A stretch of DNA of 64,000 nt, taken from positions 5,846,346-5,910,345 of the forward strand of contig NW_021167080.1 in NCBI RefSeq assembly GCF_003711515.1, written 5' to 3'. This DNA is from Sodiomyces alkalinus F11 (Eukaryota; Ascomycota; Sordariomycetes; Glomerellales; Plectosphaerellaceae). This document shows, piece by piece, positions 32,927 through 44,000 of this stretch. Position numbers and translations under genes: made by a program. Position 1 is the first letter of the stretch, and every line of letters begins with the position of its first letter. The notes under the pieces were generated by a model. It saw nothing but the letters and a program-made list of their open reading frames with translations, had not been told where the DNA came from and made no database searches.

Positions 32927-34934
32927 TCATGAGCCACCAAACGTCAGTTTGCGTTGTCCATGTTCCATCTTACCGCCACGACCAGCCCGTTTAGACGAGG
33001 GTGCCGGGCCACTCGGTCCTTTCGAGCGAGCGGAAGCGGGAGGATGGATGGTGGCTCTGGACTGGCCACGTTCCTCATCGTGCAGGTCTTTGGCCAAGTG
33101 CCAATCTTGGTGACTCTGAAGGCTTTGTGGCCAGTCGAAACTGGCACCACAGCGAGAACACTCTGAACTCTCTGAAGAAGCGCCGTCTGCCTCGTTCTTC
33201 TCTTCGTTCCCGTTGCGCAGGCCCGTGACTGGGTCGCCAGGTACCAAGTCTTCGAGCCCTTTGGCGTTATCTTCCGTCTCAGAGGCGTTGTGGTCATTCG
33301 TGGTATTGTGTCTAATGAAGAACCGATGTATGCCTTCGCCTGCTCCATCTAGCCGACGTCTCTTCGCCGCCTGCCTGCCCGGAAGGATAGGGAACCCCGG
33401 ATCTTTTGCACTCGACCTTAGGGCCTGGGCTTCTTCACCTTTGACAAGGAACCCGCCGATGCCCATGTTGCCAACCACGCTGTCTTCGAAGCCGCCAACG
33501 CTCAGACTAAGGTTCATGCAAGGCCACACGTTGCCCTCGCTCAATATCTGGTTTAGGAGGGTTCGGGAGAGGTCAAATAGGAGCTGCTCGTTCAGGGCCT
33601 TCCCCTGGGCTATGGGCGCCTGACGCGACTTCATCTGACCGTCATGTCTGTAATGCAGGTTAATCGTCCTTGGCCTGCGTCTGTTCTCCTCGCCCAACCG
33701 GGAGGAAATATCAGCAGCAAAAATCCTGAGCCACCGGGTAGCCTGCTCAACAGTGTGGATGGCGGGCCGGAAGGACTTAGCCGAGAGCATCGACTTGATT
33801 TGCGTCCTGGAGCTGACCTCGCTGTGGTCCACGCCCCGAATGGTATTGTAAACCCACGTTCCTGTGTCGTCTCCCAACTTGAGTTTCATCTGGTCCAGAG
33901 TGACGGGTAGAAGTTCCCGGACGGTGTCAACGCCAAAGGTGGACGTGACATTGTCCCCAAACTTGCCGCCAAAATTCCGGATTTTGGTGATCTTGAAATC
34001 CGATAGGAAGTGCTGAATAGCCCGGCTCCGGATGACGGTTTGTTGGTTGGGCTTCTTGTAAGCGGAGCCCAACTTGCTCAACAACTTATTATTGGCTATG
34101 CCCGCCGAGCAGGCGTAACGCAGCTCCTCTCGAATTTGTCCCCGCACGTCTCGGATGATTTCGGACCCGATCAATATGGCCACGTCGTCCCAGTCCGGAT
34201 CTTGCGACTCAGCATGCTCATCCAGGTCGACGAGAGCGTCGGCCATCCAATTCAAGGCAACCACTGGAGGCCGAGGTAGCCTCCCCGTGAGGTCGCCATG
34301 AGGAGGCGGGCTCCTCAGCTCCGGGAAACGCTCCAGGAGAATGGAGTGGACTTGGGCGGAGAGGTCGCAGAATACTTCATCGATACTAGCCTTCTCGACC
34401 CTCTGCAGATTTGACGGAAGAGTCTCCTTGATAAGCTGGAGAATCTTCCTTGACTGCAGACGATAAGGATCGAGGGACACCTTGTCGCTTGCTACGTTGG
34501 CTGCGGCGTCTTCTCTATAAGCCCACTTGTCGTCACCTTCACGCCATGTAGCCACATGCTGGGCGACCAGGTTAGGACAGAGTTTCTTGGCGTCTGTGAT
34601 GGTACAGTGTCTGCCAACGCCAAACCCACGAGCCGGGTAGTTGACGGCTATGAGATTTTGCCTAGGTTACAAAGTCAGCAGAGATGAAGTTCATCGAGGG
34701 CTCCGTCTTGGATGCATACCACTGTTGAACTGCCAGAGGCTGGTCCTCAGGGATGCCGAGCCGCACCATCTCACATTGCGCATAGAAGGCATCCAAATCA
34801 ATATGCGCTACTACGCGCAGTGGGCAAGACGGGGCGAATGAGGCCAGTTGGCACAGATGCCTGTATGTGAACTGAGATTTGCGACTGGAAGTATCGGTGA
34901 CTGGGGACGATTCTGGGAACTGTGGAGAAGACAT
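32927..34934 (-). CDS. RAD30: DNA polymerase eta (translesion, Y-family)
   Basis: Exons (minus) 34934-34720 and 34661-32927 with a 58 bp intron, 649 residues. Catalytic motifs are HIDLDAFYAQCE (Asp46, Asp48) and ASIDEVFCDLS (Asp166, Glu167). After them come the thumb and fingers (AGIANNKLLSKLGSAYKKPNQQT, a typical Y-family helix-hairpin-helix) and the little-finger region. Near the C-terminus a UBZ-type zinc finger is visible (CSRCGASFDWPQSLQSHQDWH, about 573-593, C2H2). The very last residues contain a PIP-like box, QRKLTF (from about 641). It would bypass UV photoproducts after recruitment to monoubiquitinated PCNA. The start is MSSPQFPES; a short A/T-rich leader precedes it. Confidence 0.95.
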
Positions 34935-35463
34935 GTTGGTTTTGGTGCCGACTAACGAGAGCTCAGTAGCTTTGCCACTTAAAAGTATCCGGCAACTTGT
35001 CGGCGAGAGCCGGATCTATCCCCTATTCACATGTTAACAAAAGGGTGAATGTTTCGCGTCGATGGTCACGTCGAGAACGGGTTGGCTTGAAGTTGCCGAG
35101 TTCTGGTGGGGTATTGAACCACGTGAATTGGGCGCGAAATCACGTGTTTTATTTACTTCACGTGTCCCCGTTGTTATCTTAATATTTCGTCCACGAGTAC
35201 CTTCCTACGCCGTAATGATGTATTAGGGAGTAAATATCCGTGCCCAAGCTTAATACCAAAATGAATGCCATGCCTTGCCCGATATCTATATTATGATGCT
35301 GGACCGAGTCTCAAGCAGCAAATGAATTCAGAATAACCATACCGTTTGAGACCCATATGCATTACGGTATGTCGATTCCCCACCCAGTCGCTTTGCCCAA
35401 TGTAAAACGTATGAACGCTTCGCCGTCCAAAACCACCTCACCTATGCGTAGATCAGGTAGACA
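34935..35463. other. Intergenic, promoter of polymerase eta and 3' side of PFA5
   Basis: About 530 bp with no open frame of interest. Direct acgtg-containing motifs (cacgtgaa, cacgtgtt, cacgtgtc) occur three times at about 35120-35165. Confidence 0.5.
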
Positions 35464-36894
35464 TTACCTCCCACTTTCGGTCCTTCTGACTTCCCCCATT
35501 TCCACGTCGGTCGCATGTCCCTCAATGAAGGTTTTGAGACCGTACCGCTCCGTCAACTTGCGCAGCATGCAGTCCATACGGTAGTCGCTGACCATATGGT
35601 CGTGCATGGCGCAGGGCGACATGCGTATGGGCAGAAGCCAATCCAGGGGGTTTGTTCCCATCACCTCCTTCCAGTTCTCCTTCCATCCGAGGTCCCAAGG
35701 GTTTTCATCGGCCTGAGTCCGTAATATGGCAAACGCGTTGGTTGCCATTCTATCCCTCGGCGATATTGGCTGTTCCCGGGCTCCAGGTTGTCCGTTTGAG
35801 GCAGGCGGCCCGGGTGGTGAAGGGTTCTGCAAGGGATATGTGACGATTCCGTATTGATTGGTCGGTGGCGTGCTCCGGGGAACTCGGACGGCTAGCTGAT
35901 GCACCCATCTCTTTTTCATTGTGTCGATGTTTGTCAGGTTCAGCAAGATGAGGCGGATGGAAGTCGCAGACATTGTAAAGGTAAAGATGAGGAAAAAGGC
36001 AGACAAGACGGTTGCTGCGATGATGTTCCCGTTGAGTGTTCGGCCTTCGCGGCTTTGCATCGCAAGGGCGTACGCAGATGCCCCCAGTACAACAGCGCAG
36101 AGCAGCGCACAATATGCCATTGACTGGGTGAAGAACTTGAAAGCTGCGGAGGGGTGCAAGGTCAGCGTTGGCGCGGCCACAACAGAACCTCGCGGCGACA
36201 AGGGGTCCCCAGGGAACTCACAAGTCTCCGAGACCATACCTCCGACCCACGGACAGTAATGATCCATCTTGCGCACGCATCGTCCTAGCTCGCTCGAGTG
36301 GTGGGCACGATCCGGTTTCCAATTGCGACACACCGAGCACCACCTGGGGCGGCCATCGCTCTCGCAAATGAATGCGTCTTTGCTGTAGAAATTCTCGAGT
36401 CCCGGGCTGTCCAGATCTTGATCGGGTCCGGTGTAGTAGGGCTGTGACTCGGGATCTCCTTGTTTCCTCCTTCCGCCCCTGCCTCTCCCGCTAGAATGAG
36501 GCCGGGTTTCCACAGTTTGGGAGTGAGGCCCGAGAGGAACCAGACCCGTATTAGTCTTGATAATCCAGATTGTTCGAATATAAGAAAGAACCGTAGGAAA
36601 GAAGAATAGGAAATAGAGAATGAGAATCGCGATGACGGCACCCGGATCGTGGAGATCACGGTATAGGTAGTCGACTGGTAGGGCGTTGGTTGGCGTTACC
36701 GATTCCCATGTCAGCTTCTCTATCACCACTTCATCGAAGATGGGGCGAAGGACTTGCGAGGGAAGGAAATACTCACTGCATATCGGAGACACTATAACAT
36801 ACGTCGCATAGCCTAAGGCGCCGACGAGGACAATTGGGATGGCCCTACTAGTCCAACGGGCAACGGCATTCTGACTCGACTGCGCTTCGGGCAT
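35464..36894 (-). CDS. PFA5: DHHC-family protein S-palmitoyltransferase Pfa5
   Basis: Exons (minus) 36894-36777, 36674-36222 and 36143-35464, 416 residues. Four membrane spans are seen: two N-terminal (around [19 protein letters not shown] and [20 protein letters not shown]) and two after the Cys-rich domain. That domain contains [15 protein letters not shown], then [19 protein letters not shown], so the catalytic motif is DHYC (177-180) instead of DHHC. This is as in some other fungal palmitoyltransferases. Both introns (102 and 78 bp) are multiples of three without stops, so the raw frame runs through; splicing gives PICIDYLYRD and SETSFKFFTQ, which fit the family better. It would palmitoylate membrane-associated proteins at internal membranes. 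Confidence 0.88.
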   Translation of the reverse strand: MPEAQSSQNAVARWTSRAIPIVLVGALGYATYVIVSPICSEYFLPSQVLRPIFDEVVIEKLTWESVTPTNALPVDYLYRDLHDPGAVIAILILYFLFFFPTVLSYIRTIWIIKTNTGLVPLGPHSQTVETRPHSSGRGRGGRRKQGDPESQPYYTGPDQDLDSPGLENFYSKDAFICESDGRPRWCSVCRNWKPDRAHHSSELGRCVRKMDHYCPWVGGMVSETCEFPGDPLSPRGSVVAAPTLTLHPSAAFKFFTQSMAYCALLCAVVLGASAYALAMQSREGRTLNGNIIAATVLSAFFLIFTFTMSATSIRLILLNLTNIDTMKKRWVHQLAVRVPRSTPPTNQYGIVTYPLQNPSPPGPPASNGQPGAREQPISPRDRMATNAFAILRTQADENPWDLGWKENWKEVMGTNPLDWLLPIRMSPCAMHDHMVSDYRMDCMLRKLTERYGLKTFIEGHATDVEMGEVRRTESGR

Positions 36895-39319
36895 TGTTCG
36901 ACAAGCGCATTGCTATCGAACCGCTGTCAAATCTGGGAACGCCTTTGGTAGTGCCAGATTTTCGAGCTAAAGTACCAGAACGGACAGCATATCAGCATGC
37001 GCAGTGCATTTGTACTGGGAGACTGGAGTGACCCAAATGATGCCCCCTGGTCGCTTGTTGTGAGGAGGTGATAGGAGTTTGGCAGATGACGTCCAAGCTT
37101 CGTGGACGCGACGACCCAAGGGGACCGAGTACTTTGTATACCTCGTCCGTGCGCATCTACACCAAGGGGCGGGCTGTCACATTTATAAGCCGCTGCAAAT
37201 GGCTACCTACAAAATGCGCGCGAAACCCTTTAGCGTAGTGGTACAATTTTGCCTGTGCAATAATTAAGAGTCTCAGAGTCTCATTCTGCCCTGCGAGCAG
37301 CTGAATAATCATACCCACCTAAAGCTATGACTTCGAACCTTGAAGCAAGTAGGATACTAAAACACGATCCAGTGCCATCGAGTCAGGACGTGGATCCAGC
37401 TTGCTCGGGAACGACTCGGCTTAGATGACGAGTAAATGGATAAATCACTCGCAAAATATGTACGTAATACGTGTGGGATTCTTTTTTGGCGTAGTGGTAA
37501 AAAACATCAACACGGCGTGATGAGCATGCGGGGATAAAATCATTCTACTGGATCTGAATCCTCGGCCGCATCGGCAACTTTTTGTTCATGGTTCCTTCGT
37601 CTTCATTGGGGCATGCTCATGATAATTCGTGCCCGCAGCCCCGATATGCGCCCGCAAAGATGATCGGGTCGGGTCGCACCAGACATCGCTTAACCAGTCA
37701 GTGGATGGCGAACTGACAGAACACGCCGAGCCTCCATGTTGGATCTAGCCGCGTCAGATTCAACGACGTCTTTCAAAAGGCTCGAGGATCGTACGTTCAA
37801 GAGCCGGGGGAAGGCATGTCGCATGGTTCTGCGGTTCACCTTTGTTTGAACTCATCGACCAGGAACCAAGGTCATTAATCCATTGCATATCTGAGCCATC
37901 ATCACTTGACCATCCAACACTCAAGCGCCGTTTGTGTCCTTCAGGTGAGACTGCGGCGAACTGGAACTCCCATCTATAGTGATAACATCTGCCCGGTCAT
38001 CGTGGAACATATCACTAAAATCGTTGTTTATAGTCGCTGCTGTGTGGGATTCTCGCTGCCCAGATGGTGCCATGCTCGCCCATGTTCGGATCAGTTCGAT
38101 TTTAATCCCGAGATACCAGAGTATAGGTTTCGTCAAGTCCTGGGCGTAGCTTTCTGGACGGGCAACCGTCACTATTCCACGGACTGCCCGATACCCGGCG
38201 CTCGGCATCGGCAGGAATCATGTTGTTCTGTTCAAAGATACTGGCTTCGGTCAGTGGCGAAAACAGAAAACAGCCATGAATTCAAAGCACAACGGGTGTG
38301 TCAAAGTTTGGCTGCGCGACCTGGAAATACAGATGTCTTCACAAAAGCCACTTGACGAGGCTCCATGGATCGGGCCGTAAGTTGGGCATGAAGAAGAGTC
38401 GGTGTGCGGCATCGTGGCTGTGCATCATCCCTAGTACGCGATATCCCGTGTGGCAGAGAATGAGGCGTCTTGATGAACGATTTCTCAGTCTTAGTCGCCA
38501 AGCCGGTCTCGCGAGCGTCATCCAGCATGATAGCATCTCCCGGCCTTCGGCAGCGAGATTTCTCCAGAGTCGCCAGCGACGCCAGCGTATCCCGCGGTTT
38601 TAGGCCTTCCAGTCACCCCTCCGACCCTCGTACACCGACTCACAACCAACAGAAAATGACAATCAACACAGAGCCCAGAGAGTTAGCTGCCTTCTCGACC
38701 TTGTACGGTCGCCAAGCATTGAGCAGGTCGTTGACCACGGACGACGGGGCGCCGACGACGACGAATGTCCATGGCCAGAGAGGCATGCCTCCTCCATCCG
38801 ATGGTGCTTTCGGATGTCATCATCCCTAGGCCTCAATTCGAAGCGGCTTCGGTCAATTTCGGTCTGTTTCACGTTGATGTATCTACTAGTCTGCTTTGCC
38901 TCGATTGTTCAAAGTCCAATTTTTGGGCCCCGTCGGTGACCGCCCTATTTTTCAGAGACGACCGAGCCTCCGAAATAGGAGTAACGGCCATCGAGGCATT
39001 GAGTGTCTGCGTTTTAGCCTCTGGCCGCCTCGCAACGCCTACCGACTGAGCCTGTATTGGAATTCTTGTTTCGGTAGCTCAGTATTGACCTCAGTCGAAC
39101 TACGATACGACACTCTGCTAGACTTCGAAATGGATATATATACCAATACCCAGGCCGATCCAAAGCAATCCCAATTTACTCCTGCTTTATCATCATCAGA
39201 ATCAACGTCAGCTTCTTCAGTTTTGCAAAAGTCTCAGGTTTAGGATTCGCAAATTTCACATAACCCATCTCAACAAACGATCCTCGCACCTACCGCCCCG
39301 CGCAGCCAACCTCACCAAA
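36895..39319. other. Intergenic region with possible gene remnants
   Basis: About 2.4 kb. 36895-37900 shows nothing coding. 37921-38786 on the minus strand has several short protein-like fragments that are not joined in a clean model (separate entry). 39060-39319 has a TATA-like tatatatacc and a CT/CA-rich leader that fits the promoter and 5' UTR of the microprotein gene. Confidence 0.45.
37921..38786 (-). pseudogene. Possible degraded gene, unidentified
   Basis: Three minus-strand segments have amino-acid patterns more protein-like than the surrounding shadows. 38786-38640 encodes MPLWPWTFVVVGAPSSVV, continuing to a hydrophobic end that runs into a GTGAGT donor-like site at 38643. Around 38465-38330 there is GYRVLGMMHSHDAAHRLFF, ended by a stop. 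38208-37921 encodes a 95-codon frame with KPILWYLGIKIELIRTW. They lie in different frames and I found no splice pattern joining all three. I read this as a decayed gene or an uncertain gene with missing exons. The family is unknown and chance cannot be excluded. Confidence 0.25.
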
Positions 39320-39489
39320 ATGAAGTGGGAATGCGTGAGTTCGACTCTGTCGATACGAAAGAGCAAGGGAGCTGCGAAACTGACACCACATAGCACTACT
39401 GCCTCAGGGGCGTCAACCTGACCATCGGCATCGACATGCACTGCTACGAGTGCCAGCACCAGCGCTGCGTTCAATGCAAAGTCGTCTGA
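39320..39489 (+). CDS. 36-residue Cys-rich zinc-binding-like microprotein
   Basis: Exons 39320-39334 and 39394-39489 with a 59 bp intron (donor GTGAGT, branch-like CTGAC, acceptor CATAG). The product starts MKWECHYC, has HCYECQHQRC in the middle and ends VQCKVV. That gives CxxC at residues 5/8, CxxC at 22/25, then HxxC and CxxC, a spacing that would bind one or two zinc ions. The start codon context (caccaaaATGa) is good and the upstream region looks like a fungal promoter. The intron interrupts right after the first Cys, and both the splice signals and the Cys pattern argue against chance. It resembles the many short W-C-C fungal orphans; I know no function for them. A possible 3' UTR intron begins at 39530 (GTAAGT). 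Confidence 0.65.
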
Positions 39490-41049
39490 GGAGGTGGCGA
39501 AGCTTTGCTTTGAAGCATTGAGACGAACCGTAAGTGTCCCGGGACCATCCTTCGGATCCTTTCCATGGCGAAAGCTCGCCGGTCCTGTCGGTACTCGGTC
39601 GCTAACCGACTCCAGGGCTCTCGCCATTCTTTTTCTTCCCGTAGTTGTATGTGTTTAGAAGATAGACCTCAAGAATAGACTTGTTTTCCTCGCAGCGGGA
39701 CAGCTGTCAGCAGAGTCCCCTTCAAGCTTCGCCCCAATGGTGAAGAAAGGAGGCTCCAAAAAGCCCGTCGCGGTTCACACCGAGCGGCTTAGCCTCGAGA
39801 CCCTTTTTTTGATGCCCGCCTCACTTAAGCCATCTGATCCGATCCCGGAATATGATTCTGACCAATCTTATGCTATGTGACAGAACGTGGGCCGCTCCTT
39901 GTTTGAACGAGCACGAAAGTACTCAGTTCATACTCCGTAATCGTGAAGACGTTGAACTTTGAAAGGTGTTGTGAAGTTGAAGTTGGAGGAATGTGATGAC
40001 CAAGACATCTCACGCGGGAACCCCGTCCCTTTGAGATCCGGTGTATTGGAACGAACAGGGACTCGCTCTCTCCTACGGAGTAATTATTGTGACATCTCAT
40101 GCATTTATTATTACATATAGATCACTGAGCCCGACTGCATACTTTTTTCTATTCCTCCTGAAATAGTCATCCATCCGGTTCTCAAGACCAACCACACGGC
40201 AAACCCATGCATCAGGTACAATGTGGACCTCTGATCTCTCATGACGTCACACTAGACGGATAGCGCACCATCACGCTGACTGTCCAATCCGCCCGGTCAC
40301 CGATGGTCGGAGATGCGATTCGGTGGGAGGGCACAAGCCGATTGGACCGCCGGAGTCGCGTGGAAATGTGGTAGCCTCAATCATCATCCTTCGGCACAAT
40401 TCCGCCGCAGACATCGTGATGGTGCACATGCCTCAAGGCGAAGCTACATCAGGACTGCGTTTATTACCCGTAACACCCGAGATATTGGGGCGAGATTCAG
40501 GTGAGATGCTACCAAAACATCCATGCTATTTCTTCCATCTCCTTCACCGCCAGTCTTTTCGACATCGACATGTATGATCGATCCTCTTGCGATGATGCAT
40601 GCATCCTTGACGGAAAATTAATCGGTGATGCTATGAAGCCGGGGACGGCCAAATGCTCGTCACCAACCTGCACAGCAACAGAAGACTCCAATCACACGAG
40701 CTAATCCAAGTCTGGCTGGCGGCCGGCTGTTCCGTTGAAGCAAGAAGCGCGTCCCTAAGGCCCACCTGCCTGTCGCCTTCCCTCTAATGTGATAGCAACG
40801 ATATCCCGTCGACTCCCAGTAAACTGAATTCCTAAAAGCCTTAACGAACCTGCTGGAAAGAAGCAACGCCGGAACTGAAATAACCAAGATGGAATTACAA
40901 TGAGGCGCGAAGTGTTGTGCCTCACTCCACCGAGTTCCCTTTTTCGACAAAAAAATTGCATGGGAGAAAGAAGAAAAGAAAAAAAAAAAAGGGGGGGTGG
41001 ATAGGGTGATCATGATTACGGCATCGGATCAAGCCGCCTGGCGAACGCC
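39490..41049. other. Intergenic region, small ORF possible
   Basis: About 1.56 kb. A 47-codon frame at 39737-39880 starts MVKKGGSKKPVAV; it lies within the possible 3' UTR of the microprotein gene and may be chance. From 39880 to 40980 nothing coding is recognised. An A-rich then G run (40974-40997) lies 50 bp before the SET gene stop. Confidence 0.4.
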
Positions 41050-44000
41050 CTACTCGACTCGGGCTGTGATCGTCGGCTGCTCCTCAGGACTGACCATCCG
41101 AACTCGCGAACGACTCCGCGGTAACTCCAGAGCCTTACGAGGAGACTTGGTAATAGAACTTTTGGGCGTGCCGCTCGTCTTCTTCGATCTCTGCGGAGTG
41201 CCGTTCGAGGCTGCCTTGTTGGCTGGCCTGGTATTATCGTCATTGCTAGCTGCCGCAACAATGGTCATGGCGGGGTTGTGGGAGGACATGGTGCTCTGTT
41301 CGACAGACTCCCGTTTCTTGTTGCTCGCCTTGAGTACGCGACCCGAGCTCGACATGCGGACAGTCGTCACCTTGGATGATGTCGTCTTCCTGCCGATCGG
41401 AGCCGTCTTGGAGTTGACCCTGACCGTGACGGTGGAAACGCTCCTCTTCACTGTAGCTGCGCCCTTGGCCGCCATCTTCGACACTTTGGCACTGGTGCCC
41501 GAGTACTTTCGTTTTACGACCGTGCCCGTCGTCTTGTTAGGCGTCGGGTTCGACGTCTTTGACGTGGCAGTCGCCTTTGCCGCAGTAGCCGTCGCTTTCT
41601 TCCGAGTCTTTGCTGGGGTCGAGGTTTTACGCTTCTTGGATGCGCTCCCGTCGTCCCCGTTGTTCCTGTCACCCACCAGCTCTTCCAGCTTCCGTTTGCC
41701 AGCTTTGACCACCCCTTTCACAACCTCCTTCACCGCCTTGACCGCTACCGGCTGGGTTTTCGCCTTGCCATTGGTCTTGCCACTAACTTTGCCCGTCGCC
41801 TTGCCTTTGATTTTACCGGCGTCTTTGGCCGCCTTGGCCGCCTTCGCCTTCGAGTCCTTCTCCTTGGGCTTGGGACCAAGCACACCGCGACAGTTTTCTT
41901 CTCCACACAGGCAGGTCTGAACGTTCTTAGCGCTAAACGGGTCAAAGTTGTAGTCATATGTGAGCTCGTCTCCCGTCATGATGGGTTGGTCGCCGGCAAA
42001 AAGAGCCATCCTCGGCTGGCAACCGACGATCCATTTGACCATCTTGCAGTTGGGTTTGCACGAATGATTGACAAACCGAGCGATGCTACCGTTGGTTGCG
42101 TCAATAATCATGTTTTGGTCGAAACTCATAAGATAGTAGCACTGGAAACGCCCGGGTTAGTTTTCTACGATGGATATGTACGTGTTACCACGACTTTCTG
42201 GGAACCCGGGACTTACGTCGTTGTTCTTGTATTTGGTGTTCATCCTGTTCTCGCATTCCTCTTCGGTGATAATCTCGCCAGTGTACTCCATGATGATCTG
42301 GTTCGGCTCGAAACACCGGTTGGCGCGCACTCCGTATCCGCGGTCCGACGTCTTGATGACCTCGACACCGACGCGGTACTTGCCGCCAGCCGCCTTTCTC
42401 TCCTGAAGATCGGCGAATGCGCGGTTTGTGCACAGCTCCTTTCCGACGTTGCAGTTTTTATCGTCACACTCATAGAGCATGATGCGGTTCTGACAGTCAT
42501 CGCCACAGCGATCTTCTGGCTTACAGACGCATTTGGATTCGGTGGCCCAGCTGTGCTGATTCTTCTTCCAAAACAGGCTGGATTCGCCCACGAAACGATC
42601 TAGAAGAGTGCGTGTAAAGATGCGATGGTCAGTCCTCCTAAACCAGAAGCAACGCTAAGATCGGCAGCGGGGGGCCAGGAGTGATGATGGTGGTGGTGGT
42701 GGTGGCGGCGGTTGTCTGTAGACTTACTTTTTGAAATCCTAGTCCAGTGCTCGGGCTTCGGCTGGCCAGGCGGTAGAGGGTTGCCGACGTCAAAGGGGAG
42801 TTTAAAATCCCGGCCTTGGATCAAAAGTCTCATGCCGTTAAAGATGGGCAGTGGTAGAGCCTTATTGATGCGCCCACTTGGCTTGAGATCGGGCATCTGG
42901 GCCATCTTCTTCTTCTCCGCCGGGGTGAGACCCTGGGAGGGGTCACTCGGTGTTTCCTGGCCCGCATAGAGGCCCTTGTCAAGCCAATGTTTGGTCCGGC
43001 GGCCCTTTCGCGTATGGACTTCCAAGCCGTCTTCCCCTTTTTGACTCCCCTCGTCCTTCTTCTTGACGTCCTTGCCGTTCGGTTCGGAATCTTTGCTCCA
43101 AGACGAACAAGACGCCTCCGTCTTTGCCTTCTTTTTCGCCGGAGCCTTCTCCGCTTCCTCGGGGGTGACGAGTTTTCCGTTGGCCCAAGTGGTGTGGATG
43201 ACGGGTTGGGTGTCAACGTGGGCATATTCGTCGGTATCCTGCAGACGACGGAGCTCTCGGGACAAACTTGAGAGACCCTGCTCAAAAGCCCGACGGCTTC
43301 GCTTGCCGAGAGTGACTGCTTTGGCAACAATGCCGGGGGTCGATACGTCTCCACGCAAGCGCGCCGAAGCACGGGTTGTGCGGGGACTAGAGGCAGTGCT
43401 TGAATTCCGGGATCGGCTCACGGGCGTTTCAGGCTTCTTTGCAGATCGTTGTTGTCTCCGAGCGCTGGCAGTGGAGCTTGCAACAAGGTTGGCTTCTTCA
43501 GTGGCAGACTGGTCGGTCTCAGCGATAAATTCATAAGGATCAGCGACAGGGAGGAGGGAGGCATCCGAAACATTGCGCTTTTTTCGATCGGTAGGAGGGT
43601 CTCCGGTGACGCGTCGCTTTTTGTGGCTGGAAATGCCGGACAGGCGACCAAGATTATACGTAGGAGGGGTCCCGACACACGACCGCCGAGCGCGTCCAGC
43701 CACACTAGAGGGAGGTTCGGGAGCGGCCGCGGCCACGGCCACGGCGGCGGCGACGGCGACGGTCACGGTCGCGGTCGCGGTCCCAGTCGCAGTCGCGTCA
43801 TTACCACCTTCGCATGGAGGATTTATACTAGCTTGGACTTCAGGAGCAGGCGTCAACTCGATCTTCGAGGTCTCCGAGGCGACAGAGATGTTGTCAGAAG
43901 AGAAGGCGGTGGGTGGTGTTGAGGTGAGGGACGGGACGTGGGACGAAGCGCTGTCGAGAGGCGCGACCGACGAACTGCTTTGGGTCGGAGAGAGAGACAT
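41050..44000 (-). CDS. ash-1: Ash1-type SET-domain histone lysine methyltransferase
   Basis: Exons (minus) 44000-42728, 42599-42217 and 42141-41050, 915 residues. Order of parts: a long disordered Ser/Ala/Lys-rich N-terminus (1 to about 420) with an Ala/Val/Thr run near residues 75-95; an AWS domain (C448VCKPEDRCGDDCQNR to ELCTNRAF, about 448-486); a SET domain (YTGEIITEEECENR, FVNHSCKPNC at about 575-583, ELTYDYNFD at about 611-619); a post-SET CLCGEENC (629-636); then a very basic Lys/Ala-rich tail of about 270 residues. AWS-SET-postSET without visible WW or SRI domains points to Ash1-like H3K36 methylation rather than Set2. I chose the ATG at 44000; the frame has another ATG at 44192, which probably lies in the leader. 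Confidence 0.9.

Noticed and set aside
37485..37570. tRNA-like A box (TGGCGTAGTGG), with a similar one near 37230
   Set aside because: No matching B box or foldable cloverleaf in either place.
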